Counted from the stretch's first letter, positions 16,471 through 24,026 are shown. The stretch: 45,669 bases of DNA from JAVBQO01 sp031548885 (GCA_031548885.1 JAVBQO010000007.1:1-45669), one strand, 5' to 3'. Notes: a model not told the origin generated them from the sequence alone. Made by a program: numbers and translations.

Positions 16471-16923
16471 ATGGGAAATCCCGTTTCGCAACAAGATCTT
16501 TTTGGCTGTGGCGTCGCGTGCGCGGCGTTTGTGACCGACCAGACTTATGAGCAGGCCAGAACTTTTTTCGCAGAAGACAAGATCAGGAATGCAACGATGT
16601 ATTGTCCGGATATAGTGGATTTTTTGGCTCAGCATGGGTTGGGTTACGATTATGCGAAATTATCGAATAAGGTTGATGATCAATACTGTGATTCATCGCG
16701 TGTTACTGGCGAGTTAGAATTTGGTCACTTGGCCAGAAGGGAAATGTCCATCGTATTTCTGCCGCCAAGCGATGACGATCCGGTCGGGCATTATTTAACC
16801 TGTTATGCTGGAAAATACATGGACCCATGGGCGAATCGCCATGAAAAGTATAATCTGAAAGTCAGAGCGGAATTCATTGATAAGTTGCCGCGAAATCCCA
16901 ACTGGGTGATTTTCGCAAAATAA
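16471..16923 (+). CDS. C39-like cysteine peptidase, stand-alone
   Basis: 150 aa. QQDLFGCGVACAAFV places the nucleophile Cys13 after Gln7/8, and GHYLTCYAGKYMDPW supplies His107 and Asp118, the order of a C39/papain-like triad. There is no signal peptide and no ABC-transporter fusion, so it is probably cytosolic. C39 enzymes remove double-glycine leaders from exported peptides; the substrate here is unknown. TACAAT ends 6 bases before the ATG, which suggests a leaderless mRNA. An overlapping ATG at 16463 is out of frame. Confidence 0.7.
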   Translation: MGNPVSQQDLFGCGVACAAFVTDQTYEQARTFFAEDKIRNATMYCPDIVDFLAQHGLGYDYAKLSNKVDDQYCDSSRVTGELEFGHLARREMSIVFLPPSDDDPVGHYLTCYAGKYMDPWANRHEKYNLKVRAEFIDKLPRNPNWVIFAK

Positions 16924-16947
16924 AAATCACCCGAATATCGGGTGATT
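16914..16947 (-). terminator. Terminator of rpmB
   Basis: 10-bp stem AATCACCCGA/TCGGGTGATT with a 3-base loop. The minus strand continues TTTATTTTGCG. It lies between the convergent C39 and rpmB genes and may serve both. Confidence 0.8.
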
Positions 16948-16967
16948 CGTGCGTTGCGAAAACGAAC

Positions 16968-17165
16968 TTATTTCGCCAGAATACCTTTTTTCTTCAGGGT
17001 GCGAATTGCCTGTGTTGACAGCGTCATGGTGACTTTTTGGCCATCAACGATGAACGTTTTTTTCTGAAGATTCGGTTTGAAAACGCGTTTGGTGCGGCGC
17101 AACGAAAAGCTCACGTTGTTGCCGTGTTGCTTGCCTTTGCCTGTCAATTCACATCGTGATGCCAT
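16968..17165 (-). CDS. rpmB: Ribosomal protein bL28
   Basis: 65 aa. It starts MASRCELTGKGKQHGNNVS and continues with SLRRTKRVFKPNLQ, the bL28 pattern, binding 23S rRNA in the large subunit. Zinc-binding cysteines are not retained (one Cys only). GAGGTAG lies 5 bases upstream of the ATG. Monocistronic with its own promoter and terminator. Confidence 0.95.
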   Translation of the reverse strand: MASRCELTGKGKQHGNNVSFSLRRTKRVFKPNLQKKTFIVDGQKVTMTLSTQAIRTLKKKGILAK

Positions 17166-17198
17166 TTTCTACCTCGATTTATAAAACTTATCCGTACC

Positions 17199-17227
17199 AT
17201 ACTACGGTTTTTTGCACACCAAGTCAA
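17199..17227 (-). promoter_or_regulatory. Promoter of rpmB
   Basis: -35 TTGACT (17222-17227), 17-base spacer, -10 TAGTAT (17199-17204) on the minus strand. It is back-to-back with the M50 protease promoter. Confidence 0.65.
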
Positions 17228-17241
17228 GCGAAAGCGTGGTG

Positions 17242-17247
17242 TATAAT
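17242..17247 (+). promoter_or_regulatory. -10 box for the M50 protease gene
   Basis: TATAAT ends 6 bases before the ATG at 17254. TGGAGGA between them looks like a ribosome site but would mostly lie upstream of the transcript start. Confidence 0.55.
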
Positions 17248-17253
17248 GGAGGA

Positions 17254-17904
17254 ATGGATTTCGATTGGATGTATTTGGTGTTGGTTCTAGCCGTGATTTT
17301 GATATCGACGGTTCTGCACGAATTGATGCACGCTGTGACGGCGTATTGGCTGGGTGACCCAACGGCCAAGGAGCACGGCCGGATCAGTTTGAACCCGCTG
17401 AAACACATTGATCCGGTGTTGTCGATTGCGCTGCCGATGATTTTGGCGATTACCAGTATGGTAACGGGCGCGGCGTTGCCGATTTTTGGTGGTGCGAAAC
17501 CAGTGCCATTTCGGCCGGATCGGGTAAAGTGGGGCGAATTTGGTGCGGCATTGGTCGGTGTAATTGGCCCGCTAACGAACTTGGTTTTGGCGTTTATTTT
17601 CTATGCGATTTTTGCGATGACGCAACCGACCGGTGGTATTTTGCTGCAATTTTTGGCGTTGGGCGTGCAGATCAACCTGGGATTTTTCATTTTCAATATG
17701 ATTCCAATTCCGCCGCTGGACGGTTCGCGTGTGCTGTACGCGCTAGCGCCGGATTCGATTAGGCGCGGTATGGAGGCGATGGAACGATTCGGCTTGGTCG
17801 TAGTTTTCGCAGTTGTTTTGCTGTTCAACCAACCACTGGGGCAGTTTATGAGCGCGGCAATTAATTTTTTCATAAGCATTTTCGCCAAGATTTTTGGCGT
17901 CTAA
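17254..17904 (+). CDS. Membrane-embedded M50 (site-2-type) metalloprotease
   Basis: 216 aa. HELMH at residues 22-26 is the zinc motif in the first helix, and PIPPLDG at about 151-157 (Asp156) gives the third ligand. Five to six hydrophobic segments are spread over the protein, with no PDZ domain. This is the compact FtsH-unrelated SREBP-like/YwhC branch. The family cleaves membrane-anchored proteins within the bilayer; the substrate is unknown. ATG 17254 is preferred to an ATG 42 bases upstream because the -10 box lies between them. Confidence 0.88.
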   Translation: MDFDWMYLVLVLAVILISTVLHELMHAVTAYWLGDPTAKEHGRISLNPLKHIDPVLSIALPMILAITSMVTGAALPIFGGAKPVPFRPDRVKWGEFGAALVGVIGPLTNLVLAFIFYAIFAMTQPTGGILLQFLALGVQINLGFFIFNMIPIPPLDGSRVLYALAPDSIRRGMEAMERFGLVVVFAVVLLFNQPLGQFMSAAINFFISIFAKIFGV

Positions 17905-17906
17905 AA

Positions 17907-17915
17907 TGGTATAAT
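17907..17915 (+). promoter_or_regulatory. Extended -10 promoter for a structured leader RNA
   Basis: TGGTATAAT. The expected start at about 17921 coincides with the 5' strand of the closing helix of the structured RNA. Confidence 0.6.
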
Positions 17916-17919
17916 AAAA

Positions 17920-18054
17920 GTGTCCTCCGGCAGGACGCATATGATTTCCTAACAAATCATAGAATCGGGATTTCAAATGATTCGTTACTGTGGTAACGAT
18001 TTGCGAAAACCCACCTGTCGTTGACGGGAATTCTATTTGCTCCCCGGAGGACGC
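17920..18054 (+). ncRNA. Candidate structured leader RNA
   Basis: An 11-bp closing helix pairs 17920-17930 (GTGTCCTCCGG) with 18044-18054 (CCGGAGGACGC). Inside are the hairpin ATGATTT/AAATCAT (17941-17960), a helix TAGAAT/ATTCTA (17960-17965 with 18030-18035), the hairpin TCGTTAC-TGTG-GTAACGA (17982-17999) and the hairpin CCTGTC-GTT-GACGGG (18014-18028). The 5' strand can instead form a local hairpin GTCCT/AGGAC (17922-17936), so two exclusive states are possible. The 3' strand holds GGAGG near the following start codon. I could not match it to a known riboswitch, 6S or SRP RNA. It is either a cis-regulatory leader or an independent small RNA. Confidence 0.5.
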
Positions 18055-18081
18055 CTGAAATAATTGTCAAAATGGGTGGAA

Positions 18082-19032
18082 ATGAAACAAAAAGTCGTCG
18101 TCCGTGCAATCGTTCGCAACAAAGGCAAGACCTTGCTGCTGCGTCGTCATGCCGGCCGGCCGTCGATCGTCGGCAAATACGAATTGCCGGGCGGCAGAAT
18201 GCACACCGACGAGCAGCCAGTTGACGCACTGAAACGGACATTGATGATCCACGCCGGATTGGCGCCGGAAACAATCCAATTGTTCGACGTAGTGAGCTAT
18301 GTTGATCCGGACGATCGCGAATTGCAATACGTATTTTTGCTGTATTTAGTTGGCTTGCCGAGTGGCGCCGAGAAAGTGACACTCAGTACTCAGTACGATC
18401 GATACATTTGGAAAAAGAAGTCAGAAATACAACAAAATGATGTGACAAACTCAACGATAACACTTCTGAATTTGGAAAGCGATTATCAAACGTATGACAT
18501 TACGCGCGAATCGAATTTAAATATTGTTGACGAAAACACATCGAAAAAGGTCAAAATGATCGTTTATTCCGACGGTGGATCGCGTGGAAATCCGGGGCCG
18601 TCGGCGGCGGGCTATGTGATCATGAACGATCGCGAGGACGTCATCAACGAGGGTGGCGAGTACTTGGGCGTGACGACAAATAATATTGCCGAATATCAGG
18701 CAGTGTATTTGGCGCTGGAAAAAGCGCGACAATTGGGCGCGAACATTGTCGAATTTCATCTAGACAGCTTGTTGGTCGTCAACCAACTGAACAATATTTA
18801 CCAGATTCGCAACAAAGAGCTGTGGCCGGTGCATGACCGGATCAGAGCTTTGGTGCTGCAATTTGATAAAGTGACGTTTTCGCATGTTCGCCGTGAATTC
18901 AACAGATTAGCCGATGGCGTGGTAAACAAAATCTTGGATGAAAAAGTGGCGTCGAAAAACTTTCGCAAGCAAAAAGTCGGCAAAGACGCGCTGTCGTATT
19001 ATCCCGAAAGCAAACAGCTTGCCAAAAAGTGA
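18082..19032 (+). CDS. Pseudo-Nudix / RNase HI fusion protein
   Basis: 316 aa from ATG 18082 (GGGTGGA just upstream); a TTG at 18064 would add six residues. Residues 1-130 have a Nudix fold, but in the box at 38-60 (GRMHTDE...RTLMIHAGL) the catalytic Glu positions 53, 56 and 57 are Thr, Ile and His, so hydrolase activity is probably lost. Residues about 159-285 are RNase HI: YSDGG (Asp164), NIAEYQAV (Glu), HLDSLLV (Asp) and RLADGVV (Asp) give the DEDD catalytic set. It cleaves RNA in RNA-DNA hybrids. The Nudix part may serve as a binding module. It is preceded by a structured leader and followed directly by rnpB. Confidence 0.85.
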   Translation: MKQKVVVRAIVRNKGKTLLLRRHAGRPSIVGKYELPGGRMHTDEQPVDALKRTLMIHAGLAPETIQLFDVVSYVDPDDRELQYVFLLYLVGLPSGAEKVTLSTQYDRYIWKKKSEIQQNDVTNSTITLLNLESDYQTYDITRESNLNIVDENTSKKVKMIVYSDGGSRGNPGPSAAGYVIMNDREDVINEGGEYLGVTTNNIAEYQAVYLALEKARQLGANIVEFHLDSLLVVNQLNNIYQIRNKELWPVHDRIRALVLQFDKVTFSHVRREFNRLADGVVNKILDEKVASKNFRKQKVGKDALSYYPESKQLAKK

Positions 19033-19038
19033 TATAAT
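19030..19038 (+). promoter_or_regulatory. Extended -10 promoter of rnpB
   Basis: TGATATAAT overlaps the stop codon of the RNase HI gene and ends about 6 bases before the RNase P RNA. Confidence 0.65.
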
Positions 19039-19044
19039 TGTGAT

Positions 19045-19583
19045 GCCAGATCGCTAAACGATCGCTGGTCCCATTTGGGGCGAGAGGAAAGTCCGGGCAG
19101 CATAGAGCAACGACAGTCGCTAACGGCGACCGGGGGTGACCCTAGGGAAAGTGCCACAGAAACAATACTTCCGTGTAAACGGTTTTCGCAAAGTTAACGC
19201 TCGGCGGAACACCGGCGGTAAAGGTGAAATGAGTGCGGTAAGAGCGCACAGTTGTGCACGGTGACGTGCAGAAGCGGTAAACCCTGTCGGCTGCAAGGAG
19301 GTTTGATCACTGGCTGCTCGCCAGCAGACCGTTTGAACCCGCTCGATCACGTTGGCAACGGCGTGACTAGATAGATGATCGTTCGGCGTGCATCCCGTCA
19401 TGGTTTGCAGAGTTCGGGGCGTACAAAATCGAGATAGAAATTAGTGGATTGAGCAAGAAGTGGCCGTAGCTACGTCGAGCAAAAGTCAGTAATTTATAGC
19501 CGATTTTGTACGAATCCGAAACTGGAAACTGTGATGGGTTGTGCGCCCCGACAGAACCCGGCTTATCGGTGGTCTGGCGCATA
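19045..19583 (+). ncRNA. rnpB: RNase P RNA, class A, with an enlarged P19 region
   Basis: Catalytic RNA that matures tRNA 5' ends. Hallmarks: GAGGAAAGTCCGGGC at about 19082, ACAGAAACA near 19156, GGTGAAATGAGTGCGGTAAG near 19223, TAGATAGATGATCG near 19369 and ACAGAACCCGGCTTA near 19551. P1 pairs GCCAGA at the 5' end with TCTGGC at the 3' end. Between the last two conserved blocks there are about 165 bases where E. coli has about 15: GGGGCG (19416-19421) pairs with CGCCCC (19544-19549), and GTACAAAATCG (19421-19431) with CGATTTTGTAC (19501-19511). End points are approximate. Confidence 0.95.
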
Positions 19584-19592
19584 GATTTTGAT

Positions 19593-20228
19593 ATGATAGG
19601 AAAACTTTGGTTAGACGATGGTTTCGTCGAAGAGTACGCAAGGTATGAGGATTCTTTGGATAAAAATTATTTTGAAGCACGAATAAATACTGATTCCGTG
19701 ATGCGATTGATACCAGAGAATGCCAAATGTATATTGGACTTTGGCTGCGGGAATGGTTATATGACGCATAAACTTTCGCAAAATTATGATGCAATGGGTT
19801 ATGATATTTCGCAAAAGATGCGGGATATAGCCCGGGCGAAATATCGAGTAGAAATTATCGATAGTCCAGGCGGAACATATGACTGTGTTTTATTAAAATT
19901 AGTTCTGCATTTTATTGACAATCTTGAGGCATTTTTGCCAAAAATTGCGAGACTAGTGGCACCGAATGGAACAGTGGTTATATCCGTGCCGCATCCAGTC
20001 AGAACTGCAACGCAATACAAAAAAATGTATAGTAAATCATTTGTTTACACTAACGAATTGGCGCAAACTGGACTAAAGTCACAAATGGTTCATCGGCCGA
20101 TCTGGGATATATGCGAAAAATTTGCGAATATCGGCTTTGTGCTTGCGGATATTGACGAAGTTATTGATGCCGACAGAGGCGATATTTTGCCCAAGCGCTT
20201 GAACATGAGATTTGAGAGCATAAAATAA
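19593..20228 (+). CDS. SAM-dependent methyltransferase, class I
   Basis: 211 aa from ATG 19593; the open frame begins inside rnpB, so earlier starts are rejected. ILDFGCGNGYMTHKL near residue 47 is the glycine-rich SAM-binding motif I, YDIS follows as the acidic strand, and APNGTVVISVPHPVR marks the late strands of the Rossmann core. The substrate is unknown; the fold resembles methyltransferase domain 11/25 proteins. There is no ribosome site, and the ATG lies about 10 bases after the RNase P RNA end, so processing would yield a near-leaderless message. Confidence 0.8.
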   Translation: MIGKLWLDDGFVEEYARYEDSLDKNYFEARINTDSVMRLIPENAKCILDFGCGNGYMTHKLSQNYDAMGYDISQKMRDIARAKYRVEIIDSPGGTYDCVLLKLVLHFIDNLEAFLPKIARLVAPNGTVVISVPHPVRTATQYKKMYSKSFVYTNELAQTGLKSQMVHRPIWDICEKFANIGFVLADIDEVIDADRGDILPKRLNMRFESIK

Positions 20229-20256
20229 AAATCACCTCGAGAGTGAGGTGATTTTC
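20221..20256. terminator. Bidirectional terminator
   Basis: AATCACCTC/GAGGTGATT stem (20230-20238 and 20245-20253) with a 6-base loop, T-rich on both strands. It sits between the methyltransferase and the minus-strand rplT operon end. Confidence 0.85.
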
Positions 20257-20271
20257 GCATTTTAGCAAAAA

Positions 20272-20613
20272 CTACTTAACAGCCTTCACAACTTCCGCAA
20301 AAGCAGCCGGCTCGTTAACAGCCAATTCCGCCAAAACCTTGCGGTCCAACTCGATATTTTTCGCTTTCAAACCAGCGATCAATTTCGCGTACGTCGTGCC
20401 GTTTTCGCGGGCAGCGGCGTTGATGCGGGTGATCCACAGGCTTCTAAGATCGCGTTTTTTATTGCGGCGGTCGCGGTAGCCGTATTCCAGCGCGCGCGTG
20501 ACGGCTTGTTTCGCAAGTCGGAAACTGCGCGTGCGGTTATGCTGCATACCTTTCGCAGCTTTCAAAATCTTCTTGTGTCGGTGGTTGGCGGTTACGCCTC
20601 GTTTAACTCGCAT
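20272..20613 (-). CDS. rplT: Ribosomal protein bL20
   Basis: 113 aa. It starts MRVKRGVTANHRHKKILK and contains RDRRNKKRDLRSLWITRINAA, the bL20 signature. It binds 23S rRNA and is needed early in large-subunit assembly. Last gene of infC-rpmI-rplT, 3 bases after rpmI. In E. coli L20 represses this operon; whether that holds here is unknown. Confidence 0.97.
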   Translation of the reverse strand: MRVKRGVTANHRHKKILKAAKGMQHNRTRSFRLAKQAVTRALEYGYRDRRNKKRDLRSLWITRINAAARENGTTYAKLIAGLKAKNIELDRKVLAELAVNEPAAFAEVVKAVK

Positions 20614-20616
20614 AGA

Positions 20617-20811
20617 TTATTTCCCCAAAGCTCGTTTAATACTTTTTGCGTTGTTGCCCGTAATCTGTGATTCGGTTGCTTTCGCGCGTTTCGCACGTTT
20701 GGTTTGTTTGGTGAAAAAGTGGTGCGTACCAGCGTTTTCGCGCAACAATTTGCCAGACTTCGTCTGCTTGACACGTTTCGCCGTGCCTTTGTGCGTCTTC
20801 ATTTTCGGCAT
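20617..20811 (-). CDS. rpmI: Ribosomal protein bL35
   Basis: 64 aa. MPKMKTHKGTAKRVKQTKSG, then LLRENAGTHHFFTKQTKRAK, is the bL35 pattern. The ATG overlaps the infC stop codon by one base (TAATG), which suggests translational coupling to infC. Confidence 0.97.
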   Translation of the reverse strand: MPKMKTHKGTAKRVKQTKSGKLLRENAGTHHFFTKQTKRAKRAKATESQITGNNAKSIKRALGK

Positions 20812-21320
20812 TATTTACTCCTTACCGTTACGCTCAGATTGCGTCCTGCCATCTGAGGCTTCGATTCGACAACGATTTCTTCGCCTAAGCTTTCGATGAT
20901 TTTATCCATCAATTCGCGACCGATTTCTTGGTGTGCCATTTCGCGTCCGCGATAGACGAGCATGATTTTGACTTTGTCGCCATCATCCAAGAATTTTCGG
21001 ATCTTTCGCAGTTTGATTTCCAAATCATTTTGGCCTATTTTCAAACCCATTCGCATCTGTTTGATTTCGCTTTGGCGGGCGCTCTTGCGGTTACGCTGTT
21101 GCTCTTTCATCTTTTGATACTGGAATTTACCCCAGTCAACGATTTTTGCAACAGGTGGCGCTGCGGTTGGCGAAATTTCTACCAAGTCGAGTCCGGCCTC
21201 GCTGGCGCGGGAAAGTGCTTCGGCGCGGGACATAATGCCCAGCTGCTCACCACTTTCGCCGACAACGCGTAGTTCATTTGCGCGGATCTCCCCGTTGATA
21301 CGGACGGATTTGTTGGCGAT
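20811..21320 (-). CDS. infC: Translation initiation factor IF-3, apparently starting at ATC
   Basis: 169 aa from the ATC codon at 21320. Contains VRINGEIRANELRVVGESGE (N-domain), GLDLVEISPTAAPPVAKIVD, a linker rich in Lys/Arg/Gln, and the C-domain with KMRLKIG-like RMGLKIGQNDLEIKLRKI. IF-3 keeps 30S subunits apart and checks the start codon. No ATG, GTG or TTG occurs in frame between the promoter -10 box (21360-21365) and this point, whereas AAGGAG lies 6 bases before ATC. Rare start codons (AUU, AUC) in infC are known from other bacteria and allow IF-3 to repress its own synthesis. Confidence 0.9.
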   Translation of the reverse strand: MANKSVRINGEIRANELRVVGESGEQLGIMSRAEALSRASEAGLDLVEISPTAAPPVAKIVDWGKFQYQKMKEQQRNRKSARQSEIKQMRMGLKIGQNDLEIKLRKIRKFLDDGDKVKIMLVYRGREMAHQEIGRELMDKIIESLGEEIVVESKPQMAGRNLSVTVRSK

Positions 21321-21359
21321 TGTTGGCTCCTTGTCGAACTTATAATTTTTATCTGGGAT

Positions 21360-21368
21360 ATTATAGCA
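21360..21368 (-). promoter_or_regulatory. Extended -10 promoter of infC-rpmI-rplT
   Basis: TGCTATAAT on the minus strand (-10 at 21360-21365). The start at about 21353 leaves a leader of about 33 bases. TTGCGA lies 18 bases upstream as a weak -35. Confidence 0.7.
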
Positions 21369-21432
21369 CGGTCGACCGGTGTTTCGCAAGGGAAATATGA
21401 TAAAATCAGGTAAAGCCAAAAGGAGTTTTGCG

Positions 21433-21975
21433 ATGCCACATATTCATGATAAGCCCGGACAGCACGATAGTACGGTAAGCGCGTTCGTGATTCTAGAAAA
21501 ACAGGGACAAGAGCCGAAAATTTTGATGCACATACACAAGAAATTACACAAACTTTTACAGCCTGGCGGTCATGTTGAACTGAACGAAACGCCGTGGCAG
21601 TCTGTTTGTCATGAACTGGCGGAGGAAACGGGCTATGATATAGATCAGCTCCGAATTCTGCAGCCTGACGTTCGGCCTGGTGCGATCGGCGATGCTGTTG
21701 TTCATCCAATGCCAGCCTATGTTTTGACGCACGGATTCGATGATTTTGACCATTACCACACTGACCAGGGATACGTTTTTGTAACAAATCAATTGCCAAG
21801 AGATGATGTAGATAATGCAACAGAATCAACGGATTTGCGCTGGATGAGTGTTGATGAAGTGGCGCGAACGACCTCAGATGAGATGCCAGAAAATATTCGC
21901 GATATTGTTGATTATGTGGGTACACAAATATTACCAAACTGGAGGGCCGTAGAAACGAGCGAATTTCGCAACTAA
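21433..21975 (+). CDS. Nudix hydrolase
   Basis: 180 aa from ATG 21433, preceded by AAAAGGAG; the frame opens 18 codons earlier inside the infC promoter. The Nudix box runs from GGHVELNE at 45-52 to HELAEETGY at 60-68 with catalytic Glu61, Glu64 and Glu65 intact (first Arg replaced by His). It hydrolyses a nucleoside diphosphate linked to another moiety; substrate unknown. It converges on comM with no gap: comM's stop begins at the next base. Confidence 0.88.
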   Translation: MPHIHDKPGQHDSTVSAFVILEKQGQEPKILMHIHKKLHKLLQPGGHVELNETPWQSVCHELAEETGYDIDQLRILQPDVRPGAIGDAVVHPMPAYVLTHGFDDFDHYHTDQGYVFVTNQLPRDDVDNATESTDLRWMSVDEVARTTSDEMPENIRDIVDYVGTQILPNWRAVETSEFRN

Positions 21976-23478
21976 CTATTGTTGTCGATACTGCAATGCT
22001 TCGCTGATTTCGCGTTCGGTGACGTTTTCGTTGCCGTTTAGGTCGGCGATGGTGCGGGCGACTTTGATAATTTTGAAATAACTGCGGGCGGACAATTGCA
22101 ATTTGTCGGCGGCGGTCGTCAGCAGGTTTTTTGCGGCCGGCGTCACATTGGCTTTGGCGATCAGCGTTTTGTTCGACAGTGCTGCGTTCGACGTGTTGCC
22201 ATTGCGCTTGGCTTGGATCGATCGAGCCTGCGAAATTTGTTTGCGAAAAGTTGACTCCTCGTGGTTGTCGGTCGCCGATTCTTTCAGTAATTCATTTTGC
22301 GGCACGCGGCTGACCGGCACAACCATATCGATCCGATCCATCAACGGCCCAGAAATGCGTTTTTGGTAGTTCAAAATCTGCATCTGCGAACAATCACATT
22401 CACGAGTTTCGTCGCCGTAGAATCCGCACGGACAGGGGTTTTTCGTTGCAATCAGCATGAAATTTGCCGGATACGTAACGCGCGAGGCGGCGCGGCTGAC
22501 GTGGATCTCGCGGTCTTCCAATGGCTGCCGAAGCGCCTCGAGCGACTGCCGCGGATATTCCGGAATCTCGTCCAAAAACAACACGCCGTGATGCGCCAGC
22601 GATACTTCGCCAGGTTTTGGTTTTGATCCGCCACCGATGATGGCGGCGAAGCTGGCAGTGTGGTGCGGGCTGCGAAATGGCCGCGTGGCGACGATTTCAT
22701 CGACCGATTCGTGGAGGCTGTGGATTTTGGTAATTTCGAACAATTCGTCGTAGGTTGGCGGCGGCAACAATCCGGCTAGCGCTTTGGCCAACATGGTTTT
22801 TCCAGCGCCCGGTGGCCCAGTAAACAAAATATTGTGATGACCGGCGGCGGCGATGACCAGTGCGCGTTTTGCGGATTCCTGGCCGCGGATTTCACTGATC
22901 GCGGGGCCGGTGGGGCGGGTTTTTGCAAATTTGGTTAAGTCTGGCGCGAACGTTGGCGCGATGACTTTTTCGCCGTTCAGATGCAATAGAACCTCGATCA
23001 AATTGTTCGCAGCGATGATGTGCACGTCGCGCACCAATGCAGCCTGTTCGGCGTTGGCAGCCGGTAAAATCACGGTTTCGATGCCATTTGCGCGAGCAGT
23101 TTCGGCGATCGACAATGCGCCTCGGATTGGCCGCAGTTCGCCGTCTAGGCTCAATTCGCCGGCTAGCAAAATCTTGTCGGTGGCGGACTTTCGCAACTGG
23201 TCGCTGACTTGCAAGATACTGATGGCGATGGGCAAATCGAAATGCACGCCGTCTTTGGGCAAGTTGGCCGGCGCCAGATTGATCGTGACGCGTTTGGCCG
23301 GAAAAGTCAGACTGGAATTGGCGATGGCGCTGCGGACGCGCTCGCGCGATTCGCCAACGGATTTGTCGGCCAAACCGACGATCTGGAACGCGGGTAGGCC
23401 TTTGGTGGCGTCGCATTCGACCTCTATCAATTGGCCATCGTAACCGACGGTGACGGCGCTGTAAACTCGCGAAATCAT
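21976..23478 (-). CDS. comM: ComM / YifB family AAA+ ATPase
   Basis: 500 aa from ATG 23478; a 49-codon upstream extension overlaps the promoter and tmRNA start. The N-terminal Lon-like domain (about 1-170) has ESRERVRSAI. The AAA+ core has Walker A GPPGAGKT at 221-228, Walker B near LFLDEIPEY, and the NPCPCGFYGDETRECDCS cysteine cluster. A C-terminal helical domain follows. ComM hexamers migrate branches during integration of transformed DNA. It begins 7 bases after an extended -10 box, so the mRNA is probably leaderless. Its presence supports natural competence. Confidence 0.95.
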   Translation of the reverse strand: MISRVYSAVTVGYDGQLIEVECDATKGLPAFQIVGLADKSVGESRERVRSAIANSSLTFPAKRVTINLAPANLPKDGVHFDLPIAISILQVSDQLRKSATDKILLAGELSLDGELRPIRGALSIAETARANGIETVILPAANAEQAALVRDVHIIAANNLIEVLLHLNGEKVIAPTFAPDLTKFAKTRPTGPAISEIRGQESAKRALVIAAAGHHNILFTGPPGAGKTMLAKALAGLLPPPTYDELFEITKIHSLHESVDEIVATRPFRSPHHTASFAAIIGGGSKPKPGEVSLAHHGVLFLDEIPEYPRQSLEALRQPLEDREIHVSRAASRVTYPANFMLIATKNPCPCGFYGDETRECDCSQMQILNYQKRISGPLMDRIDMVVPVSRVPQNELLKESATDNHEESTFRKQISQARSIQAKRNGNTSNAALSNKTLIAKANVTPAAKNLLTTAADKLQLSARSYFKIIKVARTIADLNGNENVTEREISEALQYRQQ

Positions 23479-23485
23479 GCTTATG

Positions 23486-23494
23486 ATTATAGCA
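23486..23494 (-). promoter_or_regulatory. Extended -10 promoter of comM
   Basis: TGCTATAAT on the minus strand, ending 7 bases before the comM ATG. No good -35. Confidence 0.65.
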
Positions 23495-23558
23495 AAGACA
23501 GTTGAGTTGGCGAAAGTGTGACTTTTCGCCGCGTTTATGCTAAAATCAATCTGTTCGT

Positions 23559-23951
23559 GGGGCTGACATAGCTTTCGACGGATGGAATTTAACAGGTTGA
23601 TCTGCGAGTTGTTGATTACATACAATCATTACAAATGCAAACAAATTTGCAACAGTAAAAGCTGCTTTCGCGAACTTCTTCGCACCTAAAGCTGCTTTTG
23701 CGCCAATCGCTGCTTAATTCAGTGATCGTCGGTTTGAACGACGCGACATAGTTCATTCCGGTGTCATATTTATGCCGCTAGCAGAATTTAGTTTTCGCTG
23801 CTAAATTTTGTGAAACTTTTTGCGAACGCATTGCGCCCGGCTTTGGAAATTTCCGTGGGACGTGATGTGTAAGAGTTGAGATTTCCTAGGCTTCGTAGAC
23901 GATCGACAGGTTACCATTCGGACCCGGGGGCAGTACCCGGCAGCTCCACCA
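23559..23951 (+). ncRNA. ssrA: Transfer-messenger RNA with an unusually long tag
   Basis: 393 nt. Acceptor GGGGCTG pairs with CAGCTCC before an encoded ACCA, and CTTTCGACGG and the T-arm-like end complete the tRNA-like domain. The tag frame runs from GCA at 23637 to TAA at 23715-23717 and encodes 26 residues, beginning ANKFATVKAA and ending FAPIAA; typical tags are about 10 residues. The terminal Ala-Ala matches protease recognition. tmRNA with SmpB rescues stalled ribosomes. TAAAAT at 23541-23546 is the likely -10; the promoter is back-to-back with comM. Confidence 0.95.
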
Positions 23952-23961
23952 CGAATGTTTT

Positions 23962-23987
23962 AGCCCGGATTTTCGGGCTATTTTTTG
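23962..23987 (+). terminator. Terminator of ssrA
   Basis: AGCCCG/CGGGCT stem with loop GATTTT, followed by ATTTTTTG. Confidence 0.9.
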
Positions 23988-24026
23988 TTGTGAAAAATGT
24001 AGAAGTATCAGTGCATTTCAACAAAT

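Noticed and set aside
17920..18054. Identification of the leader RNA as 6S or SRP RNA
   Set aside because: No SRP tetraloop region (GGAAGCAGC type) and the fold is branched rather than the rod of 6S RNA.
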